Both the position numbers and the translations under genes were made by a program. Shown in pieces: positions 62,879-64,000 of a DNA stretch of 64,000 bases (position 1 is its first letter; every line of letters starts with the position of its first letter). The notes under the pieces were generated by a model. It had not been told where the DNA came from and searched no databases. It saw only the letters and a program-made list of their open reading frames with translations. This DNA is from Arcanobacterium bovis. GTDB lineage: Bacteria; Actinomycetota; Actinomycetes; Actinomycetales; Actinomycetaceae. Location of the stretch: the NCBI RefSeq assembly GCF_004331995.1, contig NZ_SJDT01000005.1:100394-164393 (forward strand). The letters are read 5' to 3'.

Positions 62879-63048
62879 TGGCTGCCAAAGCAAAAGACAT
62901 TCGACCAATTATCAAGCTGGTGTCCACCGCAGGCACCGGATACACCTACGTGACGCGCAAGAACCGCCGCAACAATCCAGAGCGCATGGTGCTTCGCAAA
63001 TACGATCCAATGGTTCGTAAGCACGTTGAATTCAAGGAGTCGCGCTAA
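62878..63048 (+). CDS. rpmG: 50S ribosomal protein L33, zinc-independent form
   Basis: 56 residues: [20 protein letters not shown], then [20 protein letters not shown], ending HVEFKESR. No cysteine, so it is the C-minus form used under zinc limitation. It starts in the TGATG overlap with rpmB and ends in a TAATG overlap with rpsN. Confidence 0.94.
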   Translation: MAAKAKDIRPIIKLVSTAGTGYTYVTRKNRRNNPERMVLRKYDPMVRKHVEFKESR

Positions 63049-63353
63049 TGGCTAAACGCTCAAAGATTGAGAAGAATAAGCGCCGTATCGCGATGGTAGA
63101 GCGTTACGCCGAAAAGCGTGCGCAGCTCAAAGTAGCAAGTGTGAATCCGCACCTGAGCGAAGAAGAGCGCGAAGCTGCTATGGCTGCGCTGCACCGCCTG
63201 CCGCGTGATGCTTCGCCTACCCGCGTGCGCAATCGCGATGTGGTGGACGGGCGTCCACGTGGTTACCTCCGTAAGGCGGGAATCTCGCGCGTGCGTTTCC
63301 GTGAGATGGCTTCGCGTGGAGAGCTTCCAGGAATTCGCAAGTCGTCGTGGTGA
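63048..63353 (+). CDS. rpsN: 30S ribosomal protein S14, zinc-independent form
   Basis: 101 residues, the long S14 form without the CxxC...CxxC zinc ribbon. [20 protein letters not shown] and [20 protein letters not shown] are canonical. It overlaps rpmG by one base. It completes rpmB-rpmG-rpsN, a tightly coupled set of alternative proteins that spares zinc. Confidence 0.95.
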   Translation: MAKRSKIEKNKRRIAMVERYAEKRAQLKVASVNPHLSEEEREAAMAALHRLPRDASPTRVRNRDVVDGRPRGYLRKAGISRVRFREMASRGELPGIRKSSW

Positions 63354-63467
63354 GGTAACACATCGACGTCGTCAAAACGGCTTGTGTTGGTGATAGGCAG
63401 TTCGGGCTGATGGCTGACAGCTTGTACTGGTGATAGACAACTTGTGCAAGCAATACACAGCTTGTGT

Positions 63468-63482
63468 TGATAATAATTGTCG
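63468..63482 (+). promoter_or_regulatory. Candidate Zur box upstream of rpmE2
   Basis: TGATAATAATTGTCG is an imperfect palindrome (5 of 7 pairs) close to the actinobacterial Zur pattern TGATAATNATTATCA, 18 bases before the rpmE2 ATG. The 147-base gap 63354-63500 before it also holds imperfect repeats of CAGCTTGTACTGGTGATAG. Confidence 0.4.
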
Positions 63483-63500
63483 GTGTAGAAAGAAAAAATT

Positions 63501-63752
63501 ATGAAACCTAATATTCATCCGGATTACCATCCGGTAGTTTTCCGTGATCGCAGTGCAGATTTCGCGTTTTTGACCCGCTCAACGGCGACCTCTGACCGTA
63601 CGATCGAGTGGGAAGATGGCAACACCTATCCGGTGATTGACGTGGAAGTTTCTTCGGAATCCCACCCATTCTGGACGGGCAAGGGCCGCATTGTTGACAC
63701 CGCTGGACGTGTTGAGAAGTTCCAGCGCCGTTACGGGAAGAAAGGCAGCTGA
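63501..63752 (+). CDS. rpmE2: 50S ribosomal protein L31 type B (zinc-independent)
   Basis: 83 residues starting [20 protein letters not shown], with no cysteine. [20 protein letters not shown] and [12 protein letters not shown] are the type B landmarks (longer than zinc-type L31 and lacking CxxC). It likely displaces L31 from ribosomes during zinc starvation, releasing zinc. A TGATG overlap leads into rpmJ. Confidence 0.95.
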   Translation: MKPNIHPDYHPVVFRDRSADFAFLTRSTATSDRTIEWEDGNTYPVIDVEVSSESHPFWTGKGRIVDTAGRVEKFQRRYGKKGS

Positions 63753-63874
63753 TGAAAGTACGTGCATCGTTAAAGTCGCTGGTCAATCAGCCAGGCGCAC
63801 AGGTTGTTCGTCGCCGTGGCCGCATTTACGTGATTAACAAGCAAAATCCACGTATGAAAGGCCGTCAGGGCTGA
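63752..63874 (+). CDS. rpmJ: 50S ribosomal protein L36, zinc-independent form
   Basis: 40 residues: [20 protein letters not shown], then [20 protein letters not shown]. The Cys/His zinc site of ordinary L36 is absent, marking the type B protein. It starts in the stop codon of rpmE2. The last codons lie in a short direct repeat (63866-63878 and 63888-63900). The remaining 126 bases of the window carry no visible gene. Confidence 0.93.
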   Translation: MKVRASLKSLVNQPGAQVVRRRGRIYVINKQNPRMKGRQG

Positions 63875-63900
63875 GCAGGAGGGCTACCAGGGCTGAGCAG
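63866..63900 (+). repeat. 13-base direct repeat at the rpmJ stop
   Basis: CAGGGCTGAGCAG occurs at 63866-63878 and again at 63888-63900. The first copy includes the rpmJ stop codon. Confidence 0.6.
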
Positions 63901-64000
63901 AGCGACTAGGTGGCCTGGCTGGGCTTTGGAAACAGCTTGGTTCGGCATGATTTTAAGTATCACTGAGCCGCGTTGACTAGATTTAATCAAATTGCTGGTG

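Overview
The window looks like chromosome of a moderate-GC actinobacterium, most likely Actinomycetaceae (an Arcanobacterium/Trueperella-type organism). Grounds: the proteins look actinobacterial (MetPS, FurA-type regulator, NrdHIEF, App1-type phosphatase, zinc-free ribosomal proteins next to a COG0523 protein), GTG and TTG starts are common, several genes appear to be leaderless, and TTGTCCACA-type DnaA boxes occur. The genus is inferred from general character only. I see no tRNA, rRNA, CRISPR array, insertion sequence or prophage.

Layout. 0-9.9 kb: DUF808 membrane protein behind a structured leader, the methionine/alanine importer metP-metS, a TRIC channel with a zinc-type macrodomain protein, RNase HI, an oligopeptidase B, an MTA/SAH nucleosidase fused to homing-endonuclease-associated repeats, and a Fur regulator. 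9.9-15.2 kb: a 750-base regulatory region (DnaA-box cluster, then two NrdR boxes) drives nrdH-nrdI-nrdE-nrdF and a low-molecular-weight tyrosine phosphatase. 15.5-22 kb: a secreted, possibly pore-forming protein, a sugar ABC importer without its own ATPase, a SprT-like protein and a flavin monooxygenase. 22-27.6 kb: an accessory region that looks A+T-richer by eye. It has a toxin-antitoxin pair, two small cassettes that each pair a hydrophobic peptide ending in Cys+3 residues with a two-helix membrane protein, degenerate dispersed repeats, and unknown genes.

27.6-41 kb: HrpA helicase, a dicarboxylate symporter, a FemAB-type peptidoglycan enzyme, anaerobic nrdD-nrdG behind a second NrdR box pair, an endonuclease/exonuclease/phosphatase-fold protein, a YtxH-like protein, App1 phosphatase and a GntR regulator. 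41-54.7 kb: LacI regulator with GH3 beta-glucosidase, phosphoglucomutase, a 909-residue flippase-like protein with a dead kinase domain, copA-copZ, DedA and purB. 54.8-64 kb: a HisC-type aminotransferase, aroD, a membrane acyltransferase, arsD-arsA, then a divergent zinc-starvation locus: a COG0523 protein that has lost its P-loop, facing rpmB-rpmG-rpsN-rpmE2-rpmJ, whose products all lack zinc-binding cysteines.

Together, class Ib and class III ribonucleotide reductases (aerobic and anaerobic dNTP supply) share the same paired operator architecture (box centres 32 and 31 bases apart). The last 3 kb is a coherent zinc-economy regulon. The most unusual items are the DnaA-box cluster upstream of nrd, the paired peptide/membrane-protein cassettes, the nucleosidase-HNR fusion, the SD-sequestering leader at the left end and the P-loop-less COG0523 protein.
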